From Phymatolithon calcareum (Eukaryota > Rhodophyta > Florideophyceae > Hapalidiales), in assembly GCA_977006965.1 (NCBI GenBank), contig OZ345370.1, positions 1,984,001 to 2,048,000 on the forward strand: a stretch of DNA of 64,000 bases, read 5' to 3'. Shown in pieces: positions 47,746-58,220 of the stretch. A model generated the notes under the pieces. It saw nothing but the letters and a program-made list of their open reading frames with translations. It was not told the origin of the DNA and made no database searches. The translations under genes and the position numbers were made by a program. Every line of letters starts with the position of its first letter. The first letter of the stretch is position 1.

Positions 47746-48560
47746 ACGTCCACGGCCGCCGGAAGCGGTCGGACGGACAGTGACCATCAGCCGCTCGAGA
47801 ACGATGGCTCACACACTTTAGCTCGTCGAATACGTTTGCAGACGACAGTAGGGTTGGGTTCCAGCACATGAAAACGCAGTCCCTCGAGCACCAGCAGCGC
47901 ATCCAGCACGGACAGTGCAGGCCACACGCCTTAGTACGGGATGTTGAGTTGGTGGACATGCTCAAAGGCCCAGTCGAAGGAAAGGGACATACGGGAACCA
48001 TGCGCCGGGTCGGATACCCCCAGTCGGCCGTGGTGATCGCATCCAGATTCTTCGCAATATTGGCGGCCGACTCTCCGCCGTTCGCCGCAATTCAGATCAT
48101 GTTCGATAGCACACGAGCGCTCAGTAGGAGATTCGATGAGAGCGGCAATTGAGGCCGGGCAGAAATCGGAACCGCGCTTTCGCCGATGGGAGACGCAATT
48201 CCGGAGTCTTGATTCTGAGCAACAGTGGTAATGCGCATCGAGCTGGCAAGCAGAGGAGGCGGCGCTAGACCGTGTTTCATCTTTGGAAAGACGCGCACGA
48301 GGAGAAACGGTACGGTTTTGCACGCAGGGTGCTGGAGATGCACGCCGAATGAGATCGATTGACGGATGGCGTTGAGTTGTGGCGAAGTGATTAGGCGTGT
48401 AGTTCGCGACCCCGAAAGCCACGGTGACATACGATATGACCATTCCATGCGCACGAGCATGGGATATGAATCCCAACGGATGTGTCGGTGGACTGTGACA
48501 AGCCCGAGTAATTTTTCGCCCCTCGAGGACGATTCGCAGAACGAGGGGGTTTGTGTCACA
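47711..48560 (-). pseudogene. Unrecognised decayed coding region
   Basis: One minus-strand frame runs from about 48,559 with a single stop near 48,092 to 47,711; segments such as TTADWGYPTRRMVPVCPFPS look coding-like. A second minus frame of 210 residues overlaps (47,931-48,563) but is Ser/Arg/Cys-rich and more likely a shadow. No domain or family recognised. The frame ends in the hairpin at 47,701-47,745. Confidence 0.3.
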
Positions 48561-50357
48561 CATGGAGAGAAAGTCTACTTCTCGGCTTGGGATACAATCT
48601 CGAGAATAAGAAAGTTTCCCCTGATTTATTTTCTGACCTCAGGGATCAGAAAGATAAGTGTCACCGCTTCATTAATTTGACAGATCGCTCACGATCCGTG
48701 ATTTTCCGCTCGCGCGGTATTTTAGACGTAGAAAATACTGGTAGTAAAACTGGCTGTAGTCCGGTGACCCCGATCCGAGGAGGATCAATGAGTCTCTTCT
48801 TGTCTCTCGTATCGTTGAATTTACTGCAGCGGTGCTCCTTCTGAATGCCCGCTGCTCGGCGTTCCAAGTGTTCACCTGGAGACTCACTCCTCGGAGCGGA
48901 TATCCCCTTCAATCTCCCGTCCGGTATTGGCCTATCTTCGGGTGCAGCGCACACAGTGTTCGCTAGTAGAGGCGCGGAAGACGCTCCAAACGCCCGTAAC
49001 TGGTATTGCTGCTACGTCACGGTTACGTTGCCGGATCAATGAACACGCTTACACAACCGGGGCTGGTAGACGCTTTCCAGGGAGCAGAACCCCCGTCTAG
49101 TGCCCCTGCACGATGGTCGTCCGCGTAAGCGATCTTCCTGTACGGTCTGTCAAGTCTTCCGCTTGGTCATTTGTGCCGCTCGTCGTCTTGTAGAGGATCC
49201 TTTTTGTTGCTCTTTCAAGGCCTTAGAATCCCCGAAATACAGTTCGAGGATATTGCGGCTCGGCGCGTGTCGCCTCGAGGGACATCGAATAAGGTACCGT
49301 CGGATCTACGACCCGGTTTCACCGACATTCCCCCCATGGCGGGGGTGTGGAGTACGTTTCGCCGCTCCGCATTGCGTGGCGAAGCGGAGGCTCTGGAAAA
49401 GAATTCCAGAAGATACTACGGGACCTAGTGCTGTGTTCCCGCGGTTTCTATATGTGCTACAAGACGGTCACGGAACAGAAACGCGCTGAATAAGAGGAGC
49501 TCCGTGCTGCACTTCATGCCGTAGTGAGAGCCTTCATCGTCCGTTCAAGTATGACAGCGAATGCTCGTTTCGGAAATTAAATCGCTGCGTAGACTAATTT
49601 CGAAGAAGTGCCATTTCGAACTCCATTTTGTCTTCTTAACTTGGCGTAAAGAAAACCTTTAAACCAGAACCATAACTGGCCGCGTAATTCGCCCCAGCAG
49701 TCTCTCCAGTAACTCCGCCGTTGCGTTAGATCGTGAAGACGGATTCATGTCACATGATAATCGGCGAGACAGCACCCAATCTCAGCATCGAATATTGCAC
49801 GGCAGTCTAATTCCTGCATATGGTTTTTCTGCCCCGGCAGCACAGATTTTCGTGCCACCGCCTCGAAAACCGTCCACCATTATGAGGCGTAAAGTCCTTC
49901 TTTTTTACAGTTTACTGATGAGGAGCGCTGGCTATAACTTTTTTGGATGCTGTCGCTCTAGTTCTAGTCGTCCCGAGCAGGCTTTCCGAAATTCATAGAC
50001 AGGACGGTGCAAAATTGAGGGCTGTCGGACGCAGCGAGAACCGCCCAGCTCTTCTATTTGCTCGGTTCTCTTTATTTATACCCGAACTGCACACAAAGGC
50101 AATATATTTGCGCCCGTTCATTGTTTTAACAGCGATTTTCTCCTTTCTTCGTGACAGTTCTCGATATTCTAACCACAGTTATGTAACGTTTTTGCAATTA
50201 GAGAGAGGGTTGAATATGTTGGACGACATGGTCCGACTGTTCGTAATACTTCTTGTCCTTTACACGTAAGATTACTTGCAATACTGACCGCCCCTATTTG
50301 GGTTTAGTGATAGTTCGAGCACAGTCTCTCGAGCTCACTTTAATCACTTTAGTCTTC
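48561..50357. other. No recognisable gene
   Basis: G+C-rich DNA up to about 49,450 with short frames on both strands (49,100-49,489 +, 129 residues, Arg/Cys-rich). Then ordinary repeat-type DNA. A string TAGTCCGGTGACCCCGATCCGAGGAGGATCAATG near 48,750-48,790 resembles a leader before a gag start, but nothing gag-like follows. Confidence 0.35.
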
Positions 50358-50362
50358 CCTAT

Positions 50363-50988
50363 TGTGACGAACAGTCACTCACGTCACTCATGTGACGTGA
50401 TCAACACCCCTTATCAACCACAGAAACATAGTCAATATCATACCATCCCATCATATCGTTACTCCGTTGATCATTCATACTCTATTGCTCCTCGTTACGG
50501 TTCCTCAGTCACACGTTACACTTCACGTCACAATCTATCATACATCATGTCACTGTGACCTCGGCCAAGACCAATTACAATTACTATCCTATAATTGTAT
50601 TTTAATTACCCTAGCGTGACAGATATGTCACATGACGCGTGACCGAAAGCAGTCGCCAGACTGTCACGCGTCTTCCATGGTTTCTCGTCTTACTCCTCAT
50701 CGTTGTGACCAATGAGCAACCGCCATTGGACCCTCAACGGCTTCCTCATTGCCGATTACTACTCTGGCCAATGATATCCTGCCATTAGTATCTCCCTCCC
50801 CCATGTTGACGTTAGACCAATTGTTTTTAGCCATCTATTTGTCCCGTGTGTCTTCACATTAGTGCCGACACACCCCTTTGTTTAGACTCGTCACTATGGT
50901 TCTACTTCTAGTCTATATAAACCCTCCTTGACCAGCAGTCCTCAAACTCTGGTCAACGGATCTACCAGCTTGTGCCTTGAATCCCACA
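50363..50988 (+). mobile_element. Solo LTR, copy 2 (LTR family L), with target duplication
   Basis: 626 bp. Starts TGTGACGAACAGTCAC, ends CTTGTGCCTTGAATCCCACA, flanked on both sides by CCTAT (50,358-50,362 and 50,989-50,993), a perfect 5-bp target duplication as left by Ty3/gypsy or copia integrases. TATA box TCTATATAAACCCTCC near 50,913. It is the inverted partner of 10,097-10,712 with only scattered differences. No internal region remains. Confidence 0.93.
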
Positions 50989-50993
50989 CCTAT

Positions 50994-52689
50994 GTAGGAT
51001 GGAGGAAGGCAGAACTGACTGGTAGGAAGTAAAGCATAGACGATTTCATTCCAGTATACTAATCTATGCCTTTCACCAACTGTGCTGACGATCGCGCTCC
51101 AAGTTCGCACGATGTAATCCTGAAATTTTGAGAATGCTTTAGGCTTCCGTACAGTGCAAATTTTAGCTCGTGACAAAGAATACATAATACGTTTTATAAT
51201 GACTCAAGGAGCAGCGTTCGCAAAAAAGTGAAGTTCTCTACATTGATTGGAGTCTTTGACTGTTATAAACGTGGTTCAATTCCTCTACGCTGAATGTGAT
51301 CCTCAGTCGTCGACGATATGATAGAAGCTTCTCATTGAAGCCCTCTTTGTCTTAAATCTACAATCTATCCCTCCGCTCCGTAGCTAGATGGACTCTACTT
51401 TGTGTTGCTTCTCTGTACCAAACAATTGGGACAAAAATCTAAGATAGAATTTGAGTTCGTTTCCAATACAAGCTTGTACTGTTGTTGTTTCTGGAGCTGA
51501 TATATTAGACCAATTATTGGAAGTGATCCAAGTTCATAGTTTGAAACTTTTTAGCTCTGCATTCGAAGGTATAAATGCATCAATTTCGAGTCAGATTATG
51601 ACTGTGGCGACCGTTATCGCAATTCAAAGTATCACTACGGCTGTGAAGATAAACCCAGTGGCAGAGCACTATGGATTAATTGAATATAAACAGTGAGGCA
51701 TTCTTATCTGGATATGCACAACAAACTGTGACACGAGTACAATCCAACAGCAGAACCGTTCCGTTACGCTTTACAAATGTCTATTGCAAGGGAATTGTCC
51801 CTCAATAGATAATATGAAAGACGTTGTTACACTACTTTTATACTTCTATACACTATTAAGATAAGTTTCACTTGGCGAGCTAGCTACTAACGTTAGCTTT
51901 CACAAGTAGTCTATAAACTTGCAAGTTAGCCCCTTTAGTGCCAAGCTGGCAAAATATTTTAGAAACTCAATTTAAAGAGTGTTACCGACACGAAGTAGAG
52001 GTCTGGAACGGAACGCCGCACCAAAAAGACCAACAAACAATTTCGAACATCATGAAACAAAGTTATCCGACCATCGAGTATTAGACGTCTCCGCACGCGT
52101 ATCACACTACTTTAACCAACTAGATGAAGATACAAGTAAATTCTCTTTCTCCTTCTATCTATCTATCCTTTTTAAAGGGAGGCACCAATTTGATTGCAAT
52201 TGAAATTGATTGCAATCAAATTGCAATTATGACCGCAACTAGACATGCGATAGTTTCTTATAGAGTTAAAACTAGACTAGCGGCTTTCGTGTTTGGTGTC
52301 TAAATTGGGGACTTGGGTTTAAATTCATAATTGCTGAGTCGGTCTTTTCCGCGACTAAAATTTTTAATTCCACGTTTCCGAACGATTCCCAGCAACCAAA
52401 TTAGTGCCTCCCCTGTCATTAAGTCCGCAAGGTTCCGCTATGCACTAGGACTCCCATATCATTCGTTGCACTGTGACCGCCGACGTTGTGATACGGCGCA
52501 AGTTCAGCTTATAGGAGATAACACGAAACATATTTAGGCTCCCTTTAGTCTTTTGTCAAAAAATTACTTTGATGCAAAAACGAACAATTATGATGATGCA
52601 CAATAATTTGGTTTGGAGAGCACGGCGCGTTTCGTCAAAATCAAAGAGCCATAAAATGAAATGCGTGGGATAGGTCGCAGACCAATGAT
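50994..52689. other. No supported gene; unplaced small ORF and MITE-like structure
   Basis: A plus frame 51,451-51,696 (81 residues) with a hydrophobic amphipathic character and another at 51,979-52,203 are unrecognised. A possible ~236-bp MITE-like piece lies at 52,177-52,412 (separate entry). The remainder is A/T-rich repeat-type DNA. Confidence 0.4.
52177..52412. repeat. MITE-like inverted-terminal piece with internal hairpin
   Basis: Ends GGGAGGCACCAATTTG (52,177-52,192) and its near-exact inverse CAAATTAGTGCCTCCC (52,397-52,412, one mismatch). Just inside the left end a 15-bp hairpin (CAATTTGATTGCAAT arms, 8-base loop) spans 52,186-52,223. No convincing target duplication, and no transposase inside. 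One occurrence only, so its mobile nature is unproven. Confidence 0.4.
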
Positions 52690-53050
52690 CTGAGCTCCGT
52701 GTACTTCATATCATATGAGCTGGTTTCACTATGCTCGGCACGGTGAGTTGGGAATTCAGAGCTGCAGCCCTTGTGTCTTCTCCAAGGGAAACTCATCGAA
52801 AATGTACCAGCTCTTCATCGAGTGCTTGCTGACCGATAGAGTGCCTCCCATCCACCCTATTGTTCTTGGAAAGACTGGCCCTTTTCACGCACGTATTCGC
52901 CGATCCTGCTACCGACAATTGATTTCGGACGCCCTCCGAGGTCGCCAGGCGCATCCACCGGCTGTACGCGATGTCCTGTATGAGGGGATTCTCAAGCCTC
53001 TGACGTAGGACGAACTAATGCTGGTGTCAGTTCAGAGCTGGGAGAGGAGT
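52690..53050 (+). repeat. Module M before unit C
   Basis: Matches 38,720-38,830 (and inverted 27,874-28,000) around GGAATTCAGAGCTGC, ACTCATCG and CAGCTCTTCATCG. Contains an open frame 52,715-53,008 of 97 residues; the part LFIECLLTDRVPPIHPIVLG corresponds to LFIASTLIDGVKHVHVQG in the A/B copy, so this may be the frame that was once coding. No family recognised. Confidence 0.55.
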
Positions 53051-53299
53051 TCATATTTATAATCCTCTCAGGGTGTGTTCCAGAACAGCCTCCCTCCGTG
53101 TATATCTTTGAGGACATGGTCTGCGCTTTTTCACAGCCTTGACACGAATGCTATTGAGGCAGAAAGGAGACCAAATTCACTCTCGTTCGGATTGCCGAGA
53201 AACAGCCTCCTGTAGTCAGAATCTCAACCAAGAAGCCCGAACTATTCGTTGCAGAACATTGAAATTTCTGCGAGATAGTGTTGCAAATCGATATAAGAA

Positions 53300-53833
53300 A
53301 TGAGACGGCAATTGAGAAGACTTGAGAGAGGAAAGATGATGAATGCTGGTAATCATCGAAGTGAAATTCAGAAGCGAAAGGAAGCCATTGACTCCGCAAC
53401 GCTAGCTCTTTCTTATTTGCGCGAAACTGTATCCAAGCGATTCGCAAGTCGGGCATACGGTTTCTTACGTGCATTTCCATATTTCATCAACTTTACCACT
53501 TGCGCGCATAATCCAATCTTAAGAATACCAATTGTAGGGTACGGAATTGGAGCACCACGTAAGCCTAGGCGATATTATCATTTCCTTGTGTTCTTCGCAG
53601 AACACTATAATAGCCGCCGAACTCATCCGTCGATGGAGGTCGGCAAGCAAGTAAGAAAACATCCATCGAAGTTTGCTTCACAACGATACCGGGGGATAAG
53701 ATCCTTGACCAGAGACTTGGACGAGAACATACCGACTCCAAAGTTGCTCATCGCGAGTAACCCCAAACGTGTGTTCAAGATTGAACCAACTCCTAAGTTG
53801 CTCATTGCGAGTACCCCTAGCCACTCTCAATAA
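53300..53833 (+). CDS. Unrecognised basic 177-residue ORF with an internal tandem repeat
   Basis: Starts MRRQLRRLERGKMMNAGNHR; strongly basic N-terminus, a mid hydrophobic/aromatic region, and a C-terminal tandem repeat of about 54 bases in which PTPKLLIASNPKRV is followed by PTPKLLIASTPSHS. No conserved domain. It lies between module M and the recognisable 5' part of unit C. No equivalent open frame was seen at the same place in units A or B, though their DNA is only patchily alignable there. It may be a real unit-encoded protein or a chance frame. Confidence 0.35.
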   Translation: MRRQLRRLERGKMMNAGNHRSEIQKRKEAIDSATLALSYLRETVSKRFASRAYGFLRAFPYFINFTTCAHNPILRIPIVGYGIGAPRKPRRYYHFLVFFAEHYNSRRTHPSMEVGKQVRKHPSKFASQRYRGIRSLTRDLDENIPTPKLLIASNPKRVFKIEPTPKLLIASTPSHSQ

Positions 53834-53839
53834 CAAGCT

Positions 53840-56800
53840 CGAAACTGAAATTTCGCGACAGATAGAGCTACGTGACGACGAAAGCCAAAAGCAAGAGAAA
53901 GGCATTTGAAGGATGCACTGGGGTTATGACCTGGAAGCTGTTCAGGAGTGTTTTTGCGACGGAAGCAAGCTAGGTAGCTTTTGCGCTGCGGACGTGAGTG
54001 TCCCACTCATTTGAGGAAAGTAAAAGTGGGGGTGCTTATGCAAGTAATTTTGGCGGAATAAATTTCATCACCAAGCTCATTGTATTAATGCTGACACGTG
54101 TGGATGCCTGAAACAATGACTATTAAGCGGGAACTTATAGGGACAAAAGTTTCTGGTGTTGAGAACTAAAGCGGTGCGAGCTACCGTAATTGGACTGGGC
54201 ATTCTGGAACATTTGCTGCACACCAACGTGCGTACATTCCCAGTGTAAGTGATGCATATGAGCAACTGTGTCTCAGAAAACTAGCGCGGTCTGACATATG
54301 CGGTGTTTGCTGCGTCAAGGGCAATATCATCAAGGCGCCAACCCGGATCAGAAACTGTACTTTCCAGGATGTTCTAGCCGACAAGAATGCACTCGACTCC
54401 AGCTCTCTCTCGCCGGCCGCTAAAGCCTCAAATTACCATAGGTCGCAACTGAAACAAAAGGTGTTCGGGCGATCCAGCGTCGGAGAAGTGATGGTCACTA
54501 CTGTATTTCTGCGTCCTTGATTAACACGTGTTCATGAAGGCTGAGTCTTTTTTCTTGGAGGCTCAGCGGGAAGAAAAGCCAAGGTGCTCGGACCGTCCAT
54601 GTATTAGTTGGCAAGGTCCTTGCTTACCTACTAGTTAATCTTATATATACTTTCCGGAAAAACAAACAAATTTAATACATCTAGGTCCTTCACTGACACG
54701 TGTACATGAAGGCTGAGGCGCGACTGGTCCACTGGGCCAAGTGGCTGTTCCACGAAAAAAGTTTCATAAGTATGCTCAATTATACGTGACTGGGACGGAA
54801 ATAAATTTTCCTTCAATTATCATACATGAAGATTCCGAATTGCTTCGCTAATACTCGTCTCGGAAACCGATTTGCAGCCCTCGTGTGCCTTCATACATAC
54901 GAACTCTAATCCCCAAATGCAACGTCTTGTGTCATGATGACACAGCGCGCTATAGTTGTTACAGCTACTGTAAAATGTACTGTACATCTAGTCCACGGCA
55001 CAGTGCGCCTGCAACTTGGCAACAAGCACTAATTTTATACAATGTTTGGACTGGATGTATTCATCGACATTGGAGTTCCTCGCCACAGTACATATTATAC
55101 AACTTACTATTTAGAAGCAGCGGCCTCTACGTGTATAGAAATTGCAGAAACATTCTGAGGTATGTGTTCCGTAAGATCACTTGCCGCGGAGTGACGGGAG
55201 CCGAAATACAATGTACAAATTTTTGTCATGTAGGCACATATGGGTATAAATAGAATTTCTGGAAGGATCAGATGTGGCTTGTATCCCAACTAGAGCCGTT
55301 CGTCAACCTTACAATACCCAGAATATTAATCTTTTATTTGAGCCTACTGACGGGGAGTAATTCAGCGTGGTCTTTCACAATCTTCTTGTCAGGCACTGTT
55401 GGACCCGCTTGTCTTCACAATGAACAAATGTTGGTTCCAGCAACAAATATTGGCACCGACAGCTGTAAGTACAATACGCAGGAGTGCTGATAATACTGTA
55501 TCGTCCAATCTGACTTCCAAGCACGTCGTCAATCGTATGTGCGTTCTTCGTCGATACCACGTATCGTGCTTCGAATCAACCACTAATGCGCTTCCTGAAG
55601 TATACACTGAGGGCCTCTGGGGTGGTTTTCTTTCTTTATCGGCTTCCTTTTAGTCTCTTTTGTTTGCGTTGCATTTCGGGAACTTTTCGTGCCGAGGCGT
55701 GGCACACTTTCCGGCACTTCCACCCGACGCCGTGCCAGCAGGTAAACTCTAGTTGTAAATCCTATCAAAAGAAATATCATTAGATTACTGTTGAGTAGGA
55801 AAAGTCTGGACATATCGGCTGCGGTCAGTCGGCCTTAATCTGACCGCTAGCTGACATGTATGGATTAGACCCGTTCTTCAGTTTTGGCGATCCCTTCCAC
55901 GATGCTCGCTTCTCAGAAAGTCTTTGAAACGCTCTGACGAGGGAGAGGTACTTGTGATGCAAGTTCGTTCTACCAACCCATCCCTTTGAATTTGATATTT
56001 TTGAAAGGATTTGCGTGATGGAAGGTAGGGTGCGCCTACTGGTATGGCTACACTTGGGCAACATGAAACGGTTTGTTCTGGGCCGCTTGGCTAATAGAGA
56101 CGCGGAATATAGCTTGAGTAGCTTTCGCCATAGACGGCGTCGAAAAACGTGTCCCGATTTTATTTGAGGAGCGTGTCCTGTACAGTTTTGGTATCTTTCC
56201 CATCTGTAATCTCCTCCGAATTTTTCGGCAAAATGCTTGCCCATGCCCGTCTTTTGAATGAATAGCTAAACCCCGCCTCAATTTGAGAACGTAAGATATC
56301 TAGGAAGCCAACCTCAGTCAGCTCAAGTTTCTCACTTTACACACAAGCTCCGCTCCTGGCCGTGTGCTTTCCTTCCTCTGTATACAACGTACACGCTTCC
56401 AGGATGAGGTACTTACTATTCTTCATTGGTTCCACAATGCATTGTTCATTCTATGGAAAACGACAATGGACTACGCACTAGAGCCCTATGTGCGAATTTG
56501 AACTGCTCTCAGTCGTTAGTTCTGTATTGGAATGAAGCCTGTAAGAATAGGAGCCATCTGGACCCGTTGGTAACTTTGAAAATAAAAACTCACACTTCTA
56601 CTTCTTCATTGTTTCACTGTAAGCTTCAAATCTGGGATGCAAACTGTCTGATCATTCCGTCGCGGGAGCTGGGAGCGAAATATTAATTCCTTTTCAATGC
56701 TTCTACATGCATTCTGATTTTTCGGCTCTTAACCGTCATGTTTTTCGGTACGGCGATCCATGTTGATCATGATCCTGATCGATTTTCATACTCTCCAGTA

Positions 56801-57032
56801 CGAACAAAACTATGATAGCGCTAAGTATGCACCTAACTGTAAAGCTGAACTCATTTTGCAAAACTGTCTTACCGCCGTCCGAGATGTGCCAACCAATCCT
56901 CTTTCCTAAGTTTGATCCACAGTTCGCACGTCAGACAACGCGGTACGTCCACCGCGACTTTCCAACAAGGTTCCCTCGTGAGCCCCAGATTCTCCTGACT
57001 CGTGAAGGAGATCGCCTTTCAACCTCCCAAGT
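53840..57032 (+). repeat. Unit C 5' region
   Basis: Collinear with units A, B and D. Landmarks: AGATAGAGCTACGTGACG (53,861), first CACGTG motif (54,511-54,542), second (54,684-54,716) followed by GCGCGACTGGTCCACTGGGCC, TTTCCTTCAATTATCATACATG (54,808), AATGCGCTTCCTGAAG (55,585), GCCGAGGCGTGGCACACTTT (55,692), TTTTGGCGATCCCTTCCACG (55,882), TTTGAAACGCTCTGACGAG (55,924), TACTATTCTTCATTGGTTCC (56,415), AACTATGATAGCGCTAAG (56,808). No gene is supported within it. Confidence 0.75.
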
Positions 57033-58220
57033 ATGGTTTGCATCGGTGATCTCGAATCCGATTCTAGCGAGACAATGCACCTTCCAATACCTGGGGCGAT
57101 CGCGCTATTTGAATCATTCTCAGATCATTCATCGCCGCTCAGCGACGGATCCGTGGACAGTGAGATATATCCTCTCCGTAGTCAAGAATGCTGCGTCGAT
57201 CAACTCTCCACGCTTCTGTGCTCTGAAATTGGACTACCAAAAGCACATCCCCTCCCGTACGAAGAATTCGAAGAAGGCTTTGTCACATCGTCACCCCTGC
57301 TCGATCTGAGAGGAAGCCATCAATATTTCACAGGCATCGGGGATCTCCACGACTTTTCTAACCATAGCGCGAGCGTTTTGGAGTACATCCCACCCCTGCA
57401 CCTCGAAATGGTCCACTCTTTCCAAAATTTCATTCAGGACATGGGCACGGAACAGGACAGAGAGAGCATATCGCGTGTTATCCGATACGCGCTGTCCGTT
57501 CGCGGAGTGAGGATGCTGGACATTCGGTGCAAGCTGCACCACTGGTACCGGGGTTGGGTGAATGCTCGCGGAGCGGTGCCCGTTGAGATAGAGAAGAACT
57601 TTGCTTTTGAACTGATCGAGTCCGAGTGGTATGAGGACAAGTTGGCGGCAGTGTTATTCATACAGGAAGTACTTATTGCCAAGAAGAAGATATCGTTCAA
57701 GGACTTGCCTCGACTGGAAGAGATTTTTCGGGGAGGCCACATTAAGGTGTATAGGGTTTGCGACCACTTTTCCAGCAAGATTCTCTGTCATTTGGCAGAA
57801 CAAAGCAAGCGGGAACCACGCGAGTGCGCACTGATGTTAGACTTCTTGTTTGAATGGGCACACGCGGAAGACTCGTGGCAGGCTCGGGCGGCCATGTTTG
57901 CACTTGCCGCTCAAGCGAATAATGGGATTAGTCAAAAGCGGCTGATGTCTACAGTGCAACACATGCTAACGAGACCGGAAGTTGAGACGAAGACCATGGC
58001 CGGTGCTGCGTTGCGGTCCATAAGCGAAGTCGATCCAGACGCTGTTGTAGAGTTTCTGAATAGGACTGCGAACATTGCAAACATATCGGCCGGCGCTTTA
58101 GAAAAGGCGACAAGCAAGCTGACAAAGAGGAGGAGGGACTACTTCAAGAAATTACGGAGGGAACTGTCGTCTACAAGGAACGAATACCAATTTATTCCAA
58201 ATTTAAATGCGTCCTTGTAA
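57033..58220 (+). CDS. AlkD-like DNA-alkylation-repeat (HEAT-like) protein, copy C
   Basis: 395 residues, intact. Start at the Met shared with copies A and D; an in-frame stop lies 27 bases upstream. Residues 1-125: acidic Ser-rich leader of unknown function. Residues ~126-375: alkylation-repeat domain with FELIESEWYEDKLAAVLFIQ (191-210), KVYRVCDHF with the aligned catalytic Asp at 244, HAEDSWQARAAMFAL with the aligned Arg at 285, and MAGAALRSISEVD (322-334), where the AlkD Trp of the GW.LR helix is Ala325. Tyr240 stands where AlkD has the active-site Trp four residues before the Asp. The last ~13 residues are unlike copies A and E and come from sequence adjoining the LINE 3' end that follows, so the C-terminus has been replaced. 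Role in alkylation-damage recognition is a family expectation. Confidence 0.75.
   Translation: MVCIGDLESDSSETMHLPIPGAIALFESFSDHSSPLSDGSVDSEIYPLRSQECCVDQLSTLLCSEIGLPKAHPLPYEEFEEGFVTSSPLLDLRGSHQYFTGIGDLHDFSNHSASVLEYIPPLHLEMVHSFQNFIQDMGTEQDRESISRVIRYALSVRGVRMLDIRCKLHHWYRGWVNARGAVPVEIEKNFAFELIESEWYEDKLAAVLFIQEVLIAKKKISFKDLPRLEEIFRGGHIKVYRVCDHFSSKILCHLAEQSKREPRECALMLDFLFEWAHAEDSWQARAAMFALAAQANNGISQKRLMSTVQHMLTRPEVETKTMAGAALRSISEVDPDAVVEFLNRTANIANISAGALEKATSKLTKRRRDYFKKLRRELSSTRNEYQFIPNLNASL

Noticed and set aside
47931-48563. 210-residue minus-strand ORF
   Set aside because: Longest frame in its region, but rich in Ser, Arg, Cys and His as shadows often are; another minus frame over the same DNA looks more coding-like.
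52177-52412. Confident MITE call
   Set aside because: Only one copy in the window and no target duplication, so it is listed only as MITE-like with low confidence.
33762-54720. Regularly repeated CACGTG motif as a CRISPR-like array
   Set aside because: Copies come in pairs thousands of bases apart with unequal spacing and lie in a eukaryotic repeat unit.
56812-57309. 165-residue plus ORF starting at CTATGATAG upstream of copy C, with a counterpart upstream of copy D
   Set aside because: Considered as a 5' exon of the AlkD gene. The frame is not kept in copies A, B and E, so conserved noncoding DNA is more likely.
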